DNA of 64,000 bases from Bacillus sp. SJS. Lineage in GTDB: Bacteria > Bacillota > Bacilli > Bacillales > Bacillaceae. This document shows positions 17,311 to 26,093 of this stretch, in pieces. A program made the position numbers and the translations under genes. The notes beneath the pieces were generated by a model. That model searched no databases. It was not told the origin of the DNA and was given only the letters and a program-made list of their open reading frames with translations. The stretch's first letter is position 1. Each line of letters begins with the position of its first letter. The DNA lies in assembly GCF_000732485.2 (NCBI RefSeq), contig NZ_JAQV02000016.1, positions 1 to 64,000 of the forward strand. Reading direction: 5' to 3'.

Positions 17311-17472
17311 AGCTACAACTCCGCTTAAGAATCTTACTTTAATAGTATCATACTGTTGCGTTAAATCGAGAAAGAACTCTCCAAATCAAGTGGAATTATG
17401 AATTTTTTGTGAATTCTTTCCTTGAAAGTGATCCGAAATTTTTTGGATTAAATAGGAATGACCGACTGCCTT

Positions 17473-17501
17473 TCATTTTTTTACCTGCCAGGTCATACAT
17501 T
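17473..17501 (+). promoter_or_regulatory. Predicted SigE promoter of spoVR
   Basis: TCATTTT (17473-17479) and CATACATT (17494-17501) are 14 bp apart, matching the mother-cell sigma-E consensus. spoVR is a SigE-dependent gene in B. subtilis, and the site lies 31 bp before the start codon. Confidence 0.6.
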
Positions 17502-17532
17502 TAGGTAAGAAAGTGATAAGGGGGAAGGACGT

Positions 17533-18945
17533 TTGAGCGGATCACGACATGAATCCCTTCAGTATGCAATTGAGCAAATTACAGAAATTGCTGATGGGTT
17601 TGGACTGGATTACTATCCAATGCGCTATGAAATCTGTCCCGCGGACATTATTTATACGTTTGGCGCGTACGGCATGCCGACAAGGTTTTCCCATTGGAGC
17701 CACGGCAAACAATTTCATAAAATGAAACTTCATTATGATTTGGGATTGAGCAAAATCTATGAGCTCGTAATCAACTCGGACCCGTGCTACGCATTTTTGC
17801 TGGATACAAATTCTCTCGTTCAAAACAAGCTTATCGTTGCCCACGTGCTGGCTCACTGTGATTTTTTCAAAAATAACTGCCGGTTCGGGAACACGAAGAG
17901 GGACATGGTCGAAAGCATGGCTGCAACAGCTGAAAGAGTGAAGCACTACGAAATCCTGCACGGAAGAAAAGAGGTCGAGGATTTTCTCGATGCCGTCCTT
18001 GCTATTCAGGAACATATTGATCCATCCATCATGAGACCAAAGCTTTCCTGGAGTTTGGATGATGAAGAAGAAGAGGATGCCCCACCGAAAAACAGTCCAT
18101 ATGATGACCTCTGGAAGCTCGACAGCCGGGATGAGAAAAAAGAGAAAAAGAAAAAAGGGAAGAAAAACTTTCCTCCATCACCCGAAAAAGACCTGCTGTT
18201 GTTTATTGAAGAACACAGCCGCGAGCTCGAGGACTGGCAACGCGATATCCTGACCATGATGCGGGAAGAAATGCTCTACTTTTGGCCGCAGCTCGAAACG
18301 AAGATCATGAACGAAGGCTGGGCTTCCTACTGGCACCAGCGCATCATGCGCGAGCTGGATCTCACCTCAAGCGAAGCCATCGAATACGCCAAGCTAAACG
18401 CGGGAGTCGTCGTTCCATCCAAAACAAGCATTAATCCGTATTACCTCGGACTGAAAATCTTCGAGGACATCGAAGAACGCTATGACAATCCGACTGAAGA
18501 AATGAAACGCCTCGGCGTCAAGCCAAACTCGGGCCGTGAAAAAATGTTCGAGGTGCGGGAAATCGAATCCGACATTTCCTTCATCCGAAACTATCTCACA
18601 AAAGATCTCGTACTGCGAGAAGATATGTACCTATTCCAAAAGCAAGGCCGCGACTACAAAGTCGTCGACAAGGACTGGAAAGGCGTCCGCGACCAGCTCG
18701 TCAGCATGCGCGTCAACGGCGGTTTTCCATACATCACCGTCAATGACGGAGACTATATGAAAAACAACGAGCTGTACCTTAAGCACTGGTACGAAGACAT
18801 CGAACTCGATCTCAAGTATTTGGAGAAAGTGCTCCCATACGTTCACCAGCTCTGGGGCCGTCCGGTTCATATGGAGAGTATGCTGGAAGGAAAAAAGGTA
18901 ATGTTTACGTATGATGGGAAGAGTGTGCATCGGAAGTATTTGTGA
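17533..18945 (+). CDS. spoVR: SpoVR, spore cortex formation protein
   Basis: The 470-residue protein belongs to the SpoVR family: [20 protein letters not shown] near the start, ANCDFF-like [19 protein letters not shown], and [13 protein letters not shown] in the middle. It is required for normal spore cortex synthesis in B. subtilis. A low-complexity acidic then basic linker ([11 protein letters not shown] to EKKKKGKK) sits at about 175-215. TTG 17533 is preceded by AAGGGGGAAGG. It is controlled by the SigE-like promoter upstream. Confidence 0.95.
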   Translation: MSGSRHESLQYAIEQITEIADGFGLDYYPMRYEICPADIIYTFGAYGMPTRFSHWSHGKQFHKMKLHYDLGLSKIYELVINSDPCYAFLLDTNSLVQNKLIVAHVLAHCDFFKNNCRFGNTKRDMVESMAATAERVKHYEILHGRKEVEDFLDAVLAIQEHIDPSIMRPKLSWSLDDEEEEDAPPKNSPYDDLWKLDSRDEKKEKKKKGKKNFPPSPEKDLLLFIEEHSRELEDWQRDILTMMREEMLYFWPQLETKIMNEGWASYWHQRIMRELDLTSSEAIEYAKLNAGVVVPSKTSINPYYLGLKIFEDIEERYDNPTEEMKRLGVKPNSGREKMFEVREIESDISFIRNYLTKDLVLREDMYLFQKQGRDYKVVDKDWKGVRDQLVSMRVNGGFPYITVNDGDYMKNNELYLKHWYEDIELDLKYLEKVLPYVHQLWGRPVHMESMLEGKKVMFTYDGKSVHRKYL

Positions 18946-18951
18946 GGGAGG

Positions 18952-18977
18952 AAGCCGCTTTGGGGAGCGGCTTTTTT
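18952..18977 (+). terminator. Intrinsic terminator after spoVR
   Basis: AAGCCGCT and AGCGGCTT pair across a 6-nt loop, followed by a T-run. Confidence 0.9.
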
Positions 18978-19116
18978 GTGGTTAAAGCTCGCAACTTGTA
19001 TCCGTCCTAAGATAAAGGGATGTCAGTTAAATATGTATATGTTGTGAAAACGCTTGATTGTTCTAGAGGGATCGATAAGATTACATGTACATACTGCTTA
19101 CTGGGAGAGTGCAAAT

Positions 19117-19608
19117 TTGAAATTCAACCTGTTCGTCATGAGTATCCTTTCCGCAATAGCCTTGGCTGCATGTTCATCTGAACCCGGCACCGGAAAGAAG
19201 GAAGAAGACCACGCCAATCATCAGGAACATGCCGGCGAAGATATCCGGGAAGAGACAAAAAGCATGAACTTGCTTCCTTCCTTTATGGAAGACAAGCCTG
19301 AGGGAATGAAAGGCATCTATACGGCTGCTGCCAAACATCGGGAATTGCTCGAATCCATCCCCTGCTATTGTGGCTGCGGTGACTCGGCTGGACACCGAAA
19401 CAACTATGACTGTTTTGTTTTTGAAAACAAAGATAACGGAAGCCTTGTATGGGATGATCATGGAACGAAGTGCGGGGTTTGTATGGAGATTGCAGCCAAA
19501 TCAGTTGTTGATTATCAAAATGGGAAGAGCATCAAAGAAATTCGCAGTAAAATAGATGAAGCATACAAAGATGGGTATGCAAAACCCACTCCTACGCCAA
19601 AAGTATAA
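19117..19608 (+). CDS. PCYCGC-motif lipoprotein
   Basis: A lipoprotein signal (LFVMSILSAIALAACSS) is followed by a His/Glu-rich linker (EEDHANHQEHAGED). The family signature IPCYCGCGDSAGHRNNYDCF is followed by KCGVCMEIA. These match the Pfam family named for its PCYCGC motif, whose function is unknown. The cysteines and histidines suggest metal or redox chemistry on the outer face of the membrane; that is inference. I chose TTG 19117 because GGGAG lies 9 bp upstream; the longer frame from 19054 has no such site. Confidence 0.85.
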   Translation: MKFNLFVMSILSAIALAACSSEPGTGKKEEDHANHQEHAGEDIREETKSMNLLPSFMEDKPEGMKGIYTAAAKHRELLESIPCYCGCGDSAGHRNNYDCFVFENKDNGSLVWDDHGTKCGVCMEIAAKSVVDYQNGKSIKEIRSKIDEAYKDGYAKPTPTPKV

Positions 19609-19615
19609 AATCACC

Positions 19616-19648
19616 AAAGCCCTTTTTAAAAGTGACGGGGCTTTTTTT
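19616..19648 (+). terminator. Intrinsic terminator after the PCYCGC gene
   Basis: AAAGCCC and GGGGCTTT pair around a 14-nt loop and are followed by seven T. Confidence 0.85.
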
Positions 19649-19758
19649 CATCGTTTTTTTCTTCAATCGTATCCATTACTCATTTACATAAGTAAGCTTC
19701 CTTCCCTGAAAATGGTTCATAGGATATTGGGATAAATTCTCGAAGGGAGTGAGATGAA

Positions 19759-20331
19759 ATGAGCGATCCTTATTACATGTTTCCATACCCGTTTCAGCCA
19801 TATTACCATTATGCGAATGTACCGATGTATATGAATGTAAGACAGCCTGTATCCTGGATGGTCCCTGATCACTCTAACAGATTATGTGCTTGTCAATCAC
19901 CAAAAGGAAGAATAAAAATTGAGGCAAAAGATTATGGAGCAAATCCATTTGTAGTGAATATCAATGAAGCTGCGAAGCAAAACAATACCTACCGAACGGC
20001 CCTTTGGACAGGAGAACATTTACAGGTGACCTTGATGAGTCTTAAAGCTGGCGAAGATATTGGGTTGGAAATTCACCCAAAGCTTGACCAATTTTTACGA
20101 ATTGAACAAGGTCAAGGGATTGTTCAAATGGGCAAGAAAAAAGATAATTTAAACTTTGTACGTAAAGTCCAAGATGATTTTGCCATCTTGGTCCCTGCCG
20201 GAACATGGCACAATGTAACCAATACAGGGACTATCCCGTTAAAACTCTATTCTATATATGCTCCTCCACAACATCCATTTGGCACCGTGCATATAACTAA
20301 AGCTCAGGCTTTGGCAGAGGAGAGTGATTAG
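19759..20331 (+). CDS. Cupin-domain protein (YrkC-like)
   Basis: The 190-residue protein has a Tyr/Pro-rich N-terminus (YYMFPYPFQPYYHY) and a C-terminal cupin barrel. Motif 1 is GLEIHPKLDQFLRIEQGQG and motif 2 is VPAGTWHNVTNTG, giving two His and a Glu/Gln as metal ligands. The tail YAPPQHPFGTVHITKAQA is shared with B. subtilis YrkC-type cupins. The substrate is unknown. Expression in sporulation would fit the Tyr/Pro-rich head but is not shown. Confidence 0.8.
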   Translation: MSDPYYMFPYPFQPYYHYANVPMYMNVRQPVSWMVPDHSNRLCACQSPKGRIKIEAKDYGANPFVVNINEAAKQNNTYRTALWTGEHLQVTLMSLKAGEDIGLEIHPKLDQFLRIEQGQGIVQMGKKKDNLNFVRKVQDDFAILVPAGTWHNVTNTGTIPLKLYSIYAPPQHPFGTVHITKAQALAEESD

Positions 20332-20380
20332 ATTAGCAGGATGTTTCTTCTATTGCTAATGCCCTTTTTTAAAAGATTTT

Positions 20381-20561
20381 GGCTCTGTTAAAGCCTGATG
20401 TTGATTTTTAACACCTGTTGATTGGAGTGGAAGACACGAGACTCCAGCGGGAGCAGCGGGACAGGTGAGACCCCGCAGGCGCCTGCGCAGCGGAGGCTCA
20501 CCGCCCGCCCCGCGGAAAGCGAGTGTCTGCAACGGAAATCAACAGCCAAGTTTAACAGAGC
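20381..20561 (-). repeat. MITE-like repeat family A, copy 1
   Basis: A 181-bp GC-rich element bounded by GGCTCTGTTAAA and TTTAACAGAGC. Its core carries GGGACAGGTGAGACCCCGCA, GGAGGCTCACCGCCCGCCCC and GCGGAAAGCGAGTG. It is inverted relative to copies at 25.1 kb and 45.6 kb. Short open frames inside it are not genes. Confidence 0.9.
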
Positions 20562-20709
20562 TAAGATTTTAAAAAGGAAGTTTAGGGAGCAGCAAAGGTT
20601 CATTCCTTCCTGCTCCCTTTTCATATTGGGTCACTGAATCCAGCTCTTTTCAAACATTCAAATAACCTTTTGACTAATTAATTATTCTGATTTATTATTA
20701 AACTAATAA

Positions 20710-20725
20710 TCAAATGAACGTTTGA
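20710..20725. promoter_or_regulatory. Predicted CadC operator
   Basis: TCAAATGAACGTTTGA is a dyad (TCAAA-N6-TTTGA) 17 bp before cadC, in an AT-rich promoter region. A related half site, TTCAAACATTCAAATAA, lies about 60 bp further upstream. CadC/SmtB operators typically contain TCAAATA-type half sites. Confidence 0.55.
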
Positions 20726-20742
20726 ATATCGAGGTGAATAAT

Positions 20743-21111
20743 ATGAAGGAAATTGATACCTGTGAGGTAACCTGCGTAGACGAAGAGAAAGTCGTACGGG
20801 TCAATGAACAGCTGAAGAATCAAGATCCAATGAGTGTGGCAAAAATTTTTAAGGCCCTTTCCGATCCTACGCGGCTTAAAATAGCCTACTCCCTTACGCT
20901 GGAGGAGGAGCTTTGCGTTTGCGACATATCCAATATTGTAGAAGCTTCCAATGCAACAGCCTCCCACCATTTGCGGCTTTTGCATAACCTGGGATTAGCT
21001 AAATACCGTAAAGTAGGGAAATTGGTCTATTACTCGTTGGATGATGAACATGTGAGCCAACTAATTAAGATCGCGTTTACTCACCAAATGGAGGTAGAAA
21101 ACCGAGGGTGA
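20743..21111 (+). CDS. cadC: CadC, metal-sensing ArsR/SmtB-family repressor
   Basis: The 122-residue winged-helix repressor has the metal-site cysteines Cys7, Cys11, Cys58 and Cys60 at the same positions as plasmid pI258 CadC (CEVTC and ELCVCD). The DNA-binding part is NATASHHLRLLHNLGLAKYR. It releases DNA on binding Cd, Pb or Zn. I chose ATG 20743, with GAGGTG 6 bp upstream, over the frame start at 20722. It is followed by cadA and presumably represses the pair. Confidence 0.93.
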   Translation: MKEIDTCEVTCVDEEKVVRVNEQLKNQDPMSVAKIFKALSDPTRLKIAYSLTLEEELCVCDISNIVEASNATASHHLRLLHNLGLAKYRKVGKLVYYSLDDEHVSQLIKIAFTHQMEVENRG

Positions 21112-21142
21112 GAATTGGGATGAGAAGTAAGGAGGGTTTGAC

Positions 21143-23764
21143 TTGTCAGAGCAATGCTGTGGTTCTAATAGTAAGAAAAACAACATGGAGGAAGTGAGCT
21201 GCTGTTCCTCGGGCAGTTCCTTATCCAATACAAATGAGTCAGTCGCTAAAGAAACTGGCTGCTGCTCAAGCTTAGATGGTGAGCAAAAGCCAAATATTTC
21301 ACAACCAGCTGATTCATGCTGCAGCAGTGCCGCACCCCTTGACGGCTGCTCTTCAAGTGAAGAAGCAGCAGCACCCATTATGAATCAAACGAAAAGCTGC
21401 TGCAGTTCTGATTCCCAAATTAATGAAGATGCTGCAGCCCTCTCAGCTGAAGCTGAAAGCATGAACTTTCGGGTATACGGAATGGATTGTCCTGCCTGCG
21501 CGAAAACAATTGAAAAAGGAATTGGTTCCTTACAAGGCGTCCGGGATGTTCAAGTAAATTACAGCACAGCCAGAATGCAGGTAACCGCGGCAAGCGCAGC
21601 AGCATTTGAGCCGGTTCAGAACGAATTGAAAAAGCTTGGCTATACGGCTGAACAAACGAATGAGAAGAGAAATCTTAAAACATACACGGTTGAAGGCATG
21701 GACTGCGGAAGCTGTGCAAAAACGATTGAAAATCACCTGAGGCTAAACAAGTCTGTCCAAAGCGTAAATGTGAATTTTTCTACGGGAAAAATGAAAATTG
21801 AACATACGAATTCTGCAGATGAAATTATTAAAGAAGTGTCGAAGGTTGGGTTCAAAGCTGCTTTAGACTCAAGTCGCTTATCCAATCAGCCTTCTCTCTC
21901 TGTAAAAAGCAATGAAAATGGCTGGTTTATTTTTTCCGGAGTATTGATTGCAATGGGCTTTGCAGGTTCGTTCTTGGGAATTCACCCGTTATTATCTTCA
22001 TTTTTGTATGCTTTTGCCATGATGATCAGTGGGTACAAACCAGTGAAAAGTGCATTTTATTCCATCAAAAGCCGCTCGCTTGACATGAATGTACTTATGT
22101 CCGCAGCTGCAATAGGAGCTGCCTTAATAGGAGAATGGCTGGAAGGTGCTACGGTCGTTTGGTTATTTGCTCTTGGAAATCTGCTGCAAAACAAATCGAT
22201 TGAACAGACAAGGAACTCTATTCGGAATCTTATGGACTTGGCTCCACCGGAAGCCTGGATTAAAAATGGAGCAGATCTTGTTAAAAAACCTGTTGAAGAA
22301 ATCTCAATAGGGGAAGTCATTTTTGTTAAGCCAGGTGACAAGATTCCATTGGACGGAGAAGTGGTTAAAGGAGAATCCAGTGTTAACCAGGCACCGATCA
22401 CCGGAGAATCCATTCCAGTTGATAAAGAAGCGGGAGATACCGTTTTTGCCGGGACGATAAATGAGCATGGAACACTTGAAATCCGAGTAACGAAGCTCAC
22501 TGAGGATACAACGATTGCCAAGATTATTCATTTGGTCGAAGAAGCGCAGGAGCAGAAAGCCCCGACTGAAGCTTTTATTGATAAGTTCGCAAGTGTCTAT
22601 ACCCCTGTCGTATTTGTCATAGCACTGCTGCTTATGATTCTGCCTCCATTAGCGGGGTTTGGCACGTGGGGTGACTGGTTTTATAAAGGATTAGAGCTGC
22701 TAGTAATCGCCTGTCCATGTGCACTTGTCATCTCAACCCCGGTGGCCATTGTGTCAGCCATTGGAAATGCGGCAAAGAACGGGATCTTGATCAAAGGCGG
22801 TACATTTTTAGAAAAAGCTGGTGCGATCACGGCGATTGCGTTTGATAAAACTGGGACGTTGACAGAGGGGAAACCAAAAGTATCAAAAGTTGAAGTGCTG
22901 GAAGGTACTGAGGAAGAATTGCTTTCAATCGCCCTCACACTTGAAACCTATTCTACACATCCCATTGCCAAAGCGGTTGCTGATTATGTAAAGTCAAAAG
23001 GAATACCTTCTCAAGAGGGAGACTCATACAGCAACATTGTAGGAAAAGGTGTGCAAGCGACCGTAAAAGGGATTACGTATTACGCAGGTAATCTTGCGCT
23101 TTTTAAAGACATGAACCCGTTGCTGGAACAGGTCGTAAAACACGTATTGGATTTGCAGAACGAAGGAAAGACCATTGTACTGATTGGTACGGAGCAAAAA
23201 CTAATAGGATTGATCGCGGTTTCGGATACAATTCGGGAATCGACCACTTCTGCAATGAAAACATTAACTGGAAAAGGAATCCGCGAAACGGTGATGCTGA
23301 CGGGAGATAATACGGGAACCGCCAAAATGATTGCCTCTGAAGCAAACATCACCCGCTACTTTGCAGAATTATTGCCAGAAGATAAAGTAAACGCCATAAA
23401 AAAACTTCAAAATGAAGGCCATAAAGTGGCCATGGTAGGAGACGGAATCAATGATGCCCCCGCATTAGCCGCCTCTGACTTGGGAATTGCGATGGGAGGA
23501 GCAGGGACAGATACAGCCATGGAAACAGCAGACATCGTATTAATGGCTGATAATCTGGATAAACTGCCTCACACCATCAAGCTAAGCAAAAAAGCGCTAG
23601 CCATCATCAAGCAGAACATTTGGTTTTCCATCATTATTAAAGTGATTGCACTGGCCCTTATTTTCCCCGGCTGGCTCACTCTTTGGATGGCTGTTTTAAG
23701 TGATACAGGCGCAGCATTGATTGTCATTTTGAATGCTTTGAGGCTGTTAAGAGTTAAGGAATAA
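21143..23764 (+). CDS. cadA: CadA, Cd/Zn/Pb-exporting P1B-type ATPase with two HMA domains
   Basis: The 873-residue heavy-metal efflux ATPase has an unusual N-terminal 95 residues rich in CC pairs (QCCGS, SCCSS, GCCSS, DSCCSS, SCCSS). Two HMA domains follow with metal motifs GMDCPAC (Cys116/119) and GMDCGSC (Cys188/191). The transmembrane metal motif is CPC (Cys524-Cys526), the phosphorylation site DKTGTLT (Asp568), and the hinge motif MVGDGINDAPALA is intact. It exports divalent soft metals across the cytoplasmic membrane. TTG 21143 follows AAGGAGGG. It is cotranscribed with cadC. Confidence 0.95.
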   Translation: MSEQCCGSNSKKNNMEEVSCCSSGSSLSNTNESVAKETGCCSSLDGEQKPNISQPADSCCSSAAPLDGCSSSEEAAAPIMNQTKSCCSSDSQINEDAAALSAEAESMNFRVYGMDCPACAKTIEKGIGSLQGVRDVQVNYSTARMQVTAASAAAFEPVQNELKKLGYTAEQTNEKRNLKTYTVEGMDCGSCAKTIENHLRLNKSVQSVNVNFSTGKMKIEHTNSADEIIKEVSKVGFKAALDSSRLSNQPSLSVKSNENGWFIFSGVLIAMGFAGSFLGIHPLLSSFLYAFAMMISGYKPVKSAFYSIKSRSLDMNVLMSAAAIGAALIGEWLEGATVVWLFALGNLLQNKSIEQTRNSIRNLMDLAPPEAWIKNGADLVKKPVEEISIGEVIFVKPGDKIPLDGEVVKGESSVNQAPITGESIPVDKEAGDTVFAGTINEHGTLEIRVTKLTEDTTIAKIIHLVEEAQEQKAPTEAFIDKFASVYTPVVFVIALLLMILPPLAGFGTWGDWFYKGLELLVIACPCALVISTPVAIVSAIGNAAKNGILIKGGTFLEKAGAITAIAFDKTGTLTEGKPKVSKVEVLEGTEEELLSIALTLETYSTHPIAKAVADYVKSKGIPSQEGDSYSNIVGKGVQATVKGITYYAGNLALFKDMNPLLEQVVKHVLDLQNEGKTIVLIGTEQKLIGLIAVSDTIRESTTSAMKTLTGKGIRETVMLTGDNTGTAKMIASEANITRYFAELLPEDKVNAIKKLQNEGHKVAMVGDGINDAPALAASDLGIAMGGAGTDTAMETADIVLMADNLDKLPHTIKLSKKALAIIKQNIWFSIIIKVIALALIFPGWLTLWMAVLSDTGAALIVILNALRLLRVKE

Positions 23765-23771
23765 CTGGGAG

Positions 23772-23808
23772 AAAGAACCATTGAATTCATATTCATTGGT
23801 TCTTTTTC
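23772..23808 (+). terminator. Intrinsic terminator after cadA
   Basis: AAAGAACCA and TTGGTTCTTT pair with an A/T-rich inner stem, followed by T-run. Confidence 0.85.
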
Positions 23809-23929
23809 GTTGATATTGGACTTTTTGCGAACAGATGGATGAAGGAAGTATGTGTGAGGGAGGAAGTCAATTTTCGCTATTTGATCCTCCTATTAATCCT
23901 GAAAGGAGATTTCCAACCTATGGAGGAGT

Positions 23930-24239
23930 GGTAGCCGCCTTGCCGTTAGTCAGTTTACTGAGCCTAAAAACAAGCGAGCGGAAAAAGTTGATTGGAAAAT
24001 CTCTGAACGCACCCGTTCGATTATGAAATATTATGAGGAATAGTTGACGGAAGAAGAAGTTGTTGACGAGTTCCTGCTCAATCTCTTGGATGATAAGAAG
24101 TTTCTAAAATGGGTGGAAGGAAAACGTTATAATAAGCGGATTTTAGCTCAAATCTTTAGTACGGAGGAGGATGCTAATATTGGCTAAACTGGAAATGCCA
24201 TCAGATGGTGCGGTAGAAGGTTTTGATCTTATTTTTTAA
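23930..24239 (+). pseudogene. Degenerate small genes (unrecognised, possibly mobile-element origin)
   Basis: One frame reads GSRLAVSQFTEPKNKRAEKV, then DWKISERTRSIMKYYEE, a TAG at 24041, and in the same frame LTEEEVVDEFLLNLLDDKKF, LKWVEGKRYNKRILAQIF, ending at 24187. The composition reads like real protein, so a nonsense mutation is likely. A second frame with a ribosome binding site starts at TTG 24180 (MAKLEMPSDGAVEGFDLIF) and stops after 19 codons, suggesting a truncated next gene. The compact overlapping layout resembles plasmid or transposon accessory genes, but I do not recognise the family. The 23835-24026 frame in another phase has no support. Confidence 0.4.
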
Positions 24240-24346
24240 AAAGGAATCTTGCTTAACAACAAGAATTCAATATTAAATAATAAATATTTATTGATAAACA
24301 ATAAATTATAAATTATAATTAACAGAAAATGGAGGAGGATTTGCTT

Positions 24347-24823
24347 GTGAAACAATATAAAATTACTTTTCTAAAAATCACGATCTTCATCATCGGGCTT
24401 ACTATACTTTCATTATGTATATTTTTATTACCTAACTTGGCGAGAGATGCAGCGGTGATGGACCCTGAGAATGCTTATTTGAAAATACCAGTTCTTATGG
24501 GATTATATTTAACAGCCATACCATTTTTTCTAGCTTTATACCAAGCCTTAAAAATTTTAAATTACATAAAACGAAAGGATGCCTTTACCGATTTATCTGT
24601 AATTTCTTTAGGATATGTAAGGAATTGTGCAATAGCCATTATAGTTTTATATGTAATAGGGATGATTATGTTGACAGTTCTTAATGCTTTACACCCTGGA
24701 ATTGCCCTTTTGGGTATCGTAATCATTTTTGCTTCACTTGTTATTGCCGTTTTTTCTGCTATTCTCCAAGAACTTTTAAGAAATGCAATACAATTAAAAT
24801 CGGAAAATGAATTAACGGTTTGA
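24347..24823 (+). CDS. DUF2975 membrane protein (YoaS-like)
   Basis: The 158-residue protein has four predicted membrane helices and the DUF2975 layout, including IPFFLALYQALKILNYIKRK, DAFTDLSVISLGYVRNCAI and IVIIFASLVIAVFSAILQEL, followed by a polar tail. Members are typically followed by a small XRE-type regulator, as here; B. subtilis yoaS-yozG is the model. I chose GTG 24347 because GGAGGAGG lies 8 bp upstream. The upstream region is very AT-rich (TAAATAATAAATATTTATTG). The function is unknown. Confidence 0.8.
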   Translation: MKQYKITFLKITIFIIGLTILSLCIFLLPNLARDAAVMDPENAYLKIPVLMGLYLTAIPFFLALYQALKILNYIKRKDAFTDLSVISLGYVRNCAIAIIVLYVIGMIMLTVLNALHPGIALLGIVIIFASLVIAVFSAILQELLRNAIQLKSENELTV

Positions 24824-24832
24824 GGTGTTGAA

Positions 24833-25042
24833 ATGGCGATCATAATTAATATTGATGTAATGCTTGCAAAAAGAAAAATGAGTGTATCAGAACTAACGGA
24901 GAGAGTTGGTATCACAATGTCTAACCTTTCTATATTGAAAAACGGAAAGGCGAAAGCCATTAGGTTTTCAACTTTAGAAGCAATATGCAAGGCATTGGAT
25001 TGTCAACCTGGTGATATTCTTGAGTATAAAAGTGAAGATTGA
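24833..25042 (+). CDS. Small XRE/Cro-type HTH regulator (YozG-like)
   Basis: A 69-residue helix-turn-helix protein: MLAKRKMSVSELTERVGITM, SNLSILKNGKAKAIRFSTLE and ICKALDCQPGDILEY. This is the short Cro/YozG form that partners with DUF2975 membrane proteins. It starts 10 bp after the DUF2975 gene, with GAGGTG as ribosome binding site. It probably autoregulates the pair. Confidence 0.88.
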   Translation: MAIIINIDVMLAKRKMSVSELTERVGITMSNLSILKNGKAKAIRFSTLEAICKALDCQPGDILEYKSED

Positions 25043-25094
25043 ACATTTATAAAGGAAAAGAGGCTGGTACAAAAGGTTTCCGGCTAATAAAAAA

Positions 25095-25261
25095 GCACTG
25101 TTAAACTTGGCTGTGGATTTCCGCTGCAGGCGCTCGCTTTCCGCGGGGCGGGCGGTAAGCCTCCTCGCCGCTTTGCGACTGCGGGGTCTTACCTGTCCCG
25201 CTGCTCCCGCAGGAGTCTCACGCCTTCCGCTTCAATCAACAGGGTTTATAAAATCAGCAAC
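25095..25261 (+). repeat. MITE-like repeat family A, copy 2
   Basis: Begins GCACTGTTAAACTTGGCTGT, contains CGCTCGCTTTCCGCGGGGCG, GGGGTCTTACCTGTCCCGCT and CAATCAACAGGGTTTAT. It is the same family as the copies at 20.4 and 45.6 kb; the outer right end is degraded. Confidence 0.88.
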
Positions 25262-25290
25262 ATGCTTTTTTAAAAAGAAATATTCGGATT

Positions 25291-25326
25291 AGGGACAACA
25301 ATTTTAGTTATGTCCCTCCTCTTTTT
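25291..25326. terminator. Intrinsic terminator near repeat copy 2
   Basis: AGGGACA and TGTCCCT pair around a 13-nt loop, followed by CCTCTTTTT. It probably ends the DUF2975/XRE transcript, which reads through the repeat. Confidence 0.7.
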
Positions 25327-25504
25327 ATGCGAATTTTACTGAGAATTATACTTAAAAGTTATTGTGATTTAACTTGTTATCAGCAAACACCTGTTTTTTT
25401 ATCTTCTTTTATTAGGGGCATGGGGGAGTTGATTATTACCTGCAGCAATACCCTTCTTTGACCGAACCCCGCTGTTAAACTGAACCAGATTTATTTGAGA
25501 ATCA

Positions 25505-25560
25505 CAATAATTGCACAAAATCTAAAATAATTGCACAAAATCCAAGTTAATTGCACAAAC
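25505..25560. repeat. Three copies of a 20-bp repeat (ATAATTGCACAAAATCTAAA)
   Basis: The core AATTGCACAAA occurs three times at 20-bp spacing, ending right at the 3' end of the next gene. The core GCAATTA on the other strand is shared with the 21-bp array at 48.1 kb. Confidence 0.85.
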
Positions 25561-26076
25561 TTACTCATCATCAATCCCCATTCCAGTCACCACAAAATGA
25601 GGGCTTTTTTCTTTCCAGTTAAAAAATCTCCAGTATTCAGCGTCGGAATCTTCTTCTGAGGAATCCGGAAACACTTCTAAAGTGAACCCGTATGAAAAGG
25701 AAAGGAAGAATCCTCCAAATTCATCAGCCTCGATCTTTTCCACAAGCAGTTTTTCCTTCCGGCGATTGAATAACTGAATCCGCTCATCAAATCGATTGCT
25801 TCCTATTCTATCCCAATCAAAGTCAGCCATTTCCCCGTTCCATAGTGAGGAGGGAGAATAAAAATCTCTGGACCCTGCAATGATTTTCTTTCCTTCGGAT
25901 AAGCGCCAAGAACATTGTATATGTAAGGAATACTCAGCTCCAATATCAGATCCTTTTTTTGTTTGGACTGTGGATAAGGGGCCGATTCCGAGCCAAAACA
26001 AATTTGACGCCCTGCCTGCTTCCTGTAATTCAAGTTCTAAGAGTGGGTTTAATTCTAATTCAATTTCGTTTTTCAT
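25561..26076 (-). CDS. Conserved hypothetical protein, 171 residues
   Basis: I do not recognise this family. The protein is soluble and acidic, begins MKNEIELELNPLLELELQEA, and is rich in aromatic and beta-strand segments (EYSLHIQCSWRLSEGKKIIA, GGFFLSFSYGFTLEVFPD). It carries no signal or membrane helix. It lies 17 bp downstream of the CGNR-type gene on the same strand, so the two are probably cotranscribed. The 20-bp repeat array abuts its stop codon. Confidence 0.6.
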   Translation of the reverse strand: MKNEIELELNPLLELELQEAGRASNLFWLGIGPLSTVQTKKGSDIGAEYSLHIQCSWRLSEGKKIIAGSRDFYSPSSLWNGEMADFDWDRIGSNRFDERIQLFNRRKEKLLVEKIEADEFGGFFLSFSYGFTLEVFPDSSEEDSDAEYWRFFNWKEKSPHFVVTGMGIDDE

Positions 26077-26093
26077 CTATGCACCTCTTGCTA

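Noticed and set aside
20388-20637. Short open frames with ARR/SAGRAVS-type sequence
   Set aside because: They lie inside MITE-like copy 1; the same peptide recurs in copies 2 to 4.
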